Below, piece after piece: positions 4,808 to 5,131 of a stretch of 5,131 nt of DNA (its first letter is position 1; each line of letters starts with the position of its first letter). Below the pieces are notes generated by a model that made no database searches, was not told the DNA's origin, and saw only the letters and a program-made list of their open reading frames with translations. Both the position numbers and the translations under genes were made by a program. This DNA is from Tenericutes bacterium ADurb.BinA155 (GTDB lineage Bacteria > Bacillota_I > Bacilli_A > RFN20 > CAG-826), in contig MVZL01000093.1 in the NCBI GenBank assembly GCA_002068375.1, positions 1-5,131 of the forward strand. The letters are read 5' to 3'.

Positions 4808-5131
4808 TTAGCCCAAGATTTTCTTTGACACTTCGACGATGCGGTCGCCGTAGATCGTTTTTTGGTGATGGAGAAAGACCTTATAGACATAGTAATTTCC
4901 GATCATCCCGAGGATTCCGACTCCTCCAAGGACATAGCCGAGCCAATCGAGGCCTTCGAAGCTCATCGCCTTGAGGCAAAGGACCATCCCGAAGCCTAAG
5001 ACCAAAGTATAGATCGCCCCCATCACGAAGGCGTTGATCTTCGGCAGGCGGTTCACCTTCTGATCGAGTTCCTTCAGGGTCTCATAATCCGAGTTGCCTT
5101 TCTTCTCGGGGCTATAGTCGGCGAGCATCTT
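4808..5131 (-). CDS. Small two-helix membrane protein, C-terminal part (partial at right edge)
   Basis: The minus-strand frame runs from the window edge to a TAA at 4808-4810, giving 107 residues. A polar N-terminal part (MLADYSPEKKGNSDYETLKE, then LDQKVNRLPK) precedes two membrane helices (FVMGAIYTLVLGFGMVLCL and about LGYVLGGVGILGMIGNYYVY), then a cytoplasmic-looking tail (KTIYGDRIVEVSKKIL). The YExLKxLDxKVxR start, the glycine-rich GxGM helix and the NYxxYK after helix two match a conserved small membrane protein of Firmicutes that databases sometimes label dihydropteridine reductase, with no reductase fold visible here. Its function is unknown. The Met at 5126-5128 is preceded by a Lys codon in frame and no ribosome site is visible, so the true start is probably a few codons beyond the edge. 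Confidence 0.65.
   Translation of the reverse strand, partial: KMLADYSPEKKGNSDYETLKELDQKVNRLPKINAFVMGAIYTLVLGFGMVLCLKAMSFEGLDWLGYVLGGVGILGMIGNYYVYKVFLHHQKTIYGDRIVEVSKKILG

Overview
The window looks like a chromosomal segment of a Bacillota bacterium of the Bacilli/Erysipelotrichia/Mollicutes-related kind. The pointers are an EzrA-like division protein, an ECF transporter S-component, a DUF3592 membrane protein, an XRE regulator fused to membrane helices, AGGAGG-type ribosome binding sites and short rho-independent terminators. Base composition is near balanced. Trp is written TGG throughout the intact genes and none has an internal TGA, so the standard bacterial code fits. The lineage is inferred from protein character only. 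No rRNA, tRNA, CRISPR array, insertion sequence or phage gene was seen.

Layout: (1) 1-526, minus strand: N-terminal 175 residues of an EzrA-like protein running off the left edge, with an extended -10 promoter very close to its start codon. (2) 688-1458, plus strand: a 256-residue protein that aligns along most of its length with Fic-family proteins, but whose catalytic HPFxxGNGRxxR motif has been replaced; it keeps the C-terminal winged-helix-like tail. (3) 1472-2005 (possibly 2029), minus strand: an ECF transporter S-component, convergent with the Fic-like gene and sharing a bidirectional terminator that overlaps its stop codon. (4) 2143-2913, minus strand: a DUF3592-type two-helix membrane protein. 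(5) 3162-4199, plus strand: an XRE-type DNA-binding domain fused to about seven membrane helices, divergent from the DUF3592 gene across a 248-base region with promoters in both directions and several inverted repeats. (6) about 4273-4744, plus strand: remains of a small membrane-protein gene, broken by an in-frame TGA and probably a frameshift. (7) 4808-5131, minus strand: the C-terminal part of a small two-helix membrane protein, with a clear terminator.

These genes do not form a single pathway. Most encode membrane proteins, each apparently with its own promoter and terminator. The most plausible functional link is the divergent XRE-membrane regulator and DUF3592 pair, where the regulator may control the shared intergenic region. 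The most unusual item is the Fic-like protein, which looks like a catalytically dead member that kept a DNA-binding-like C terminus.
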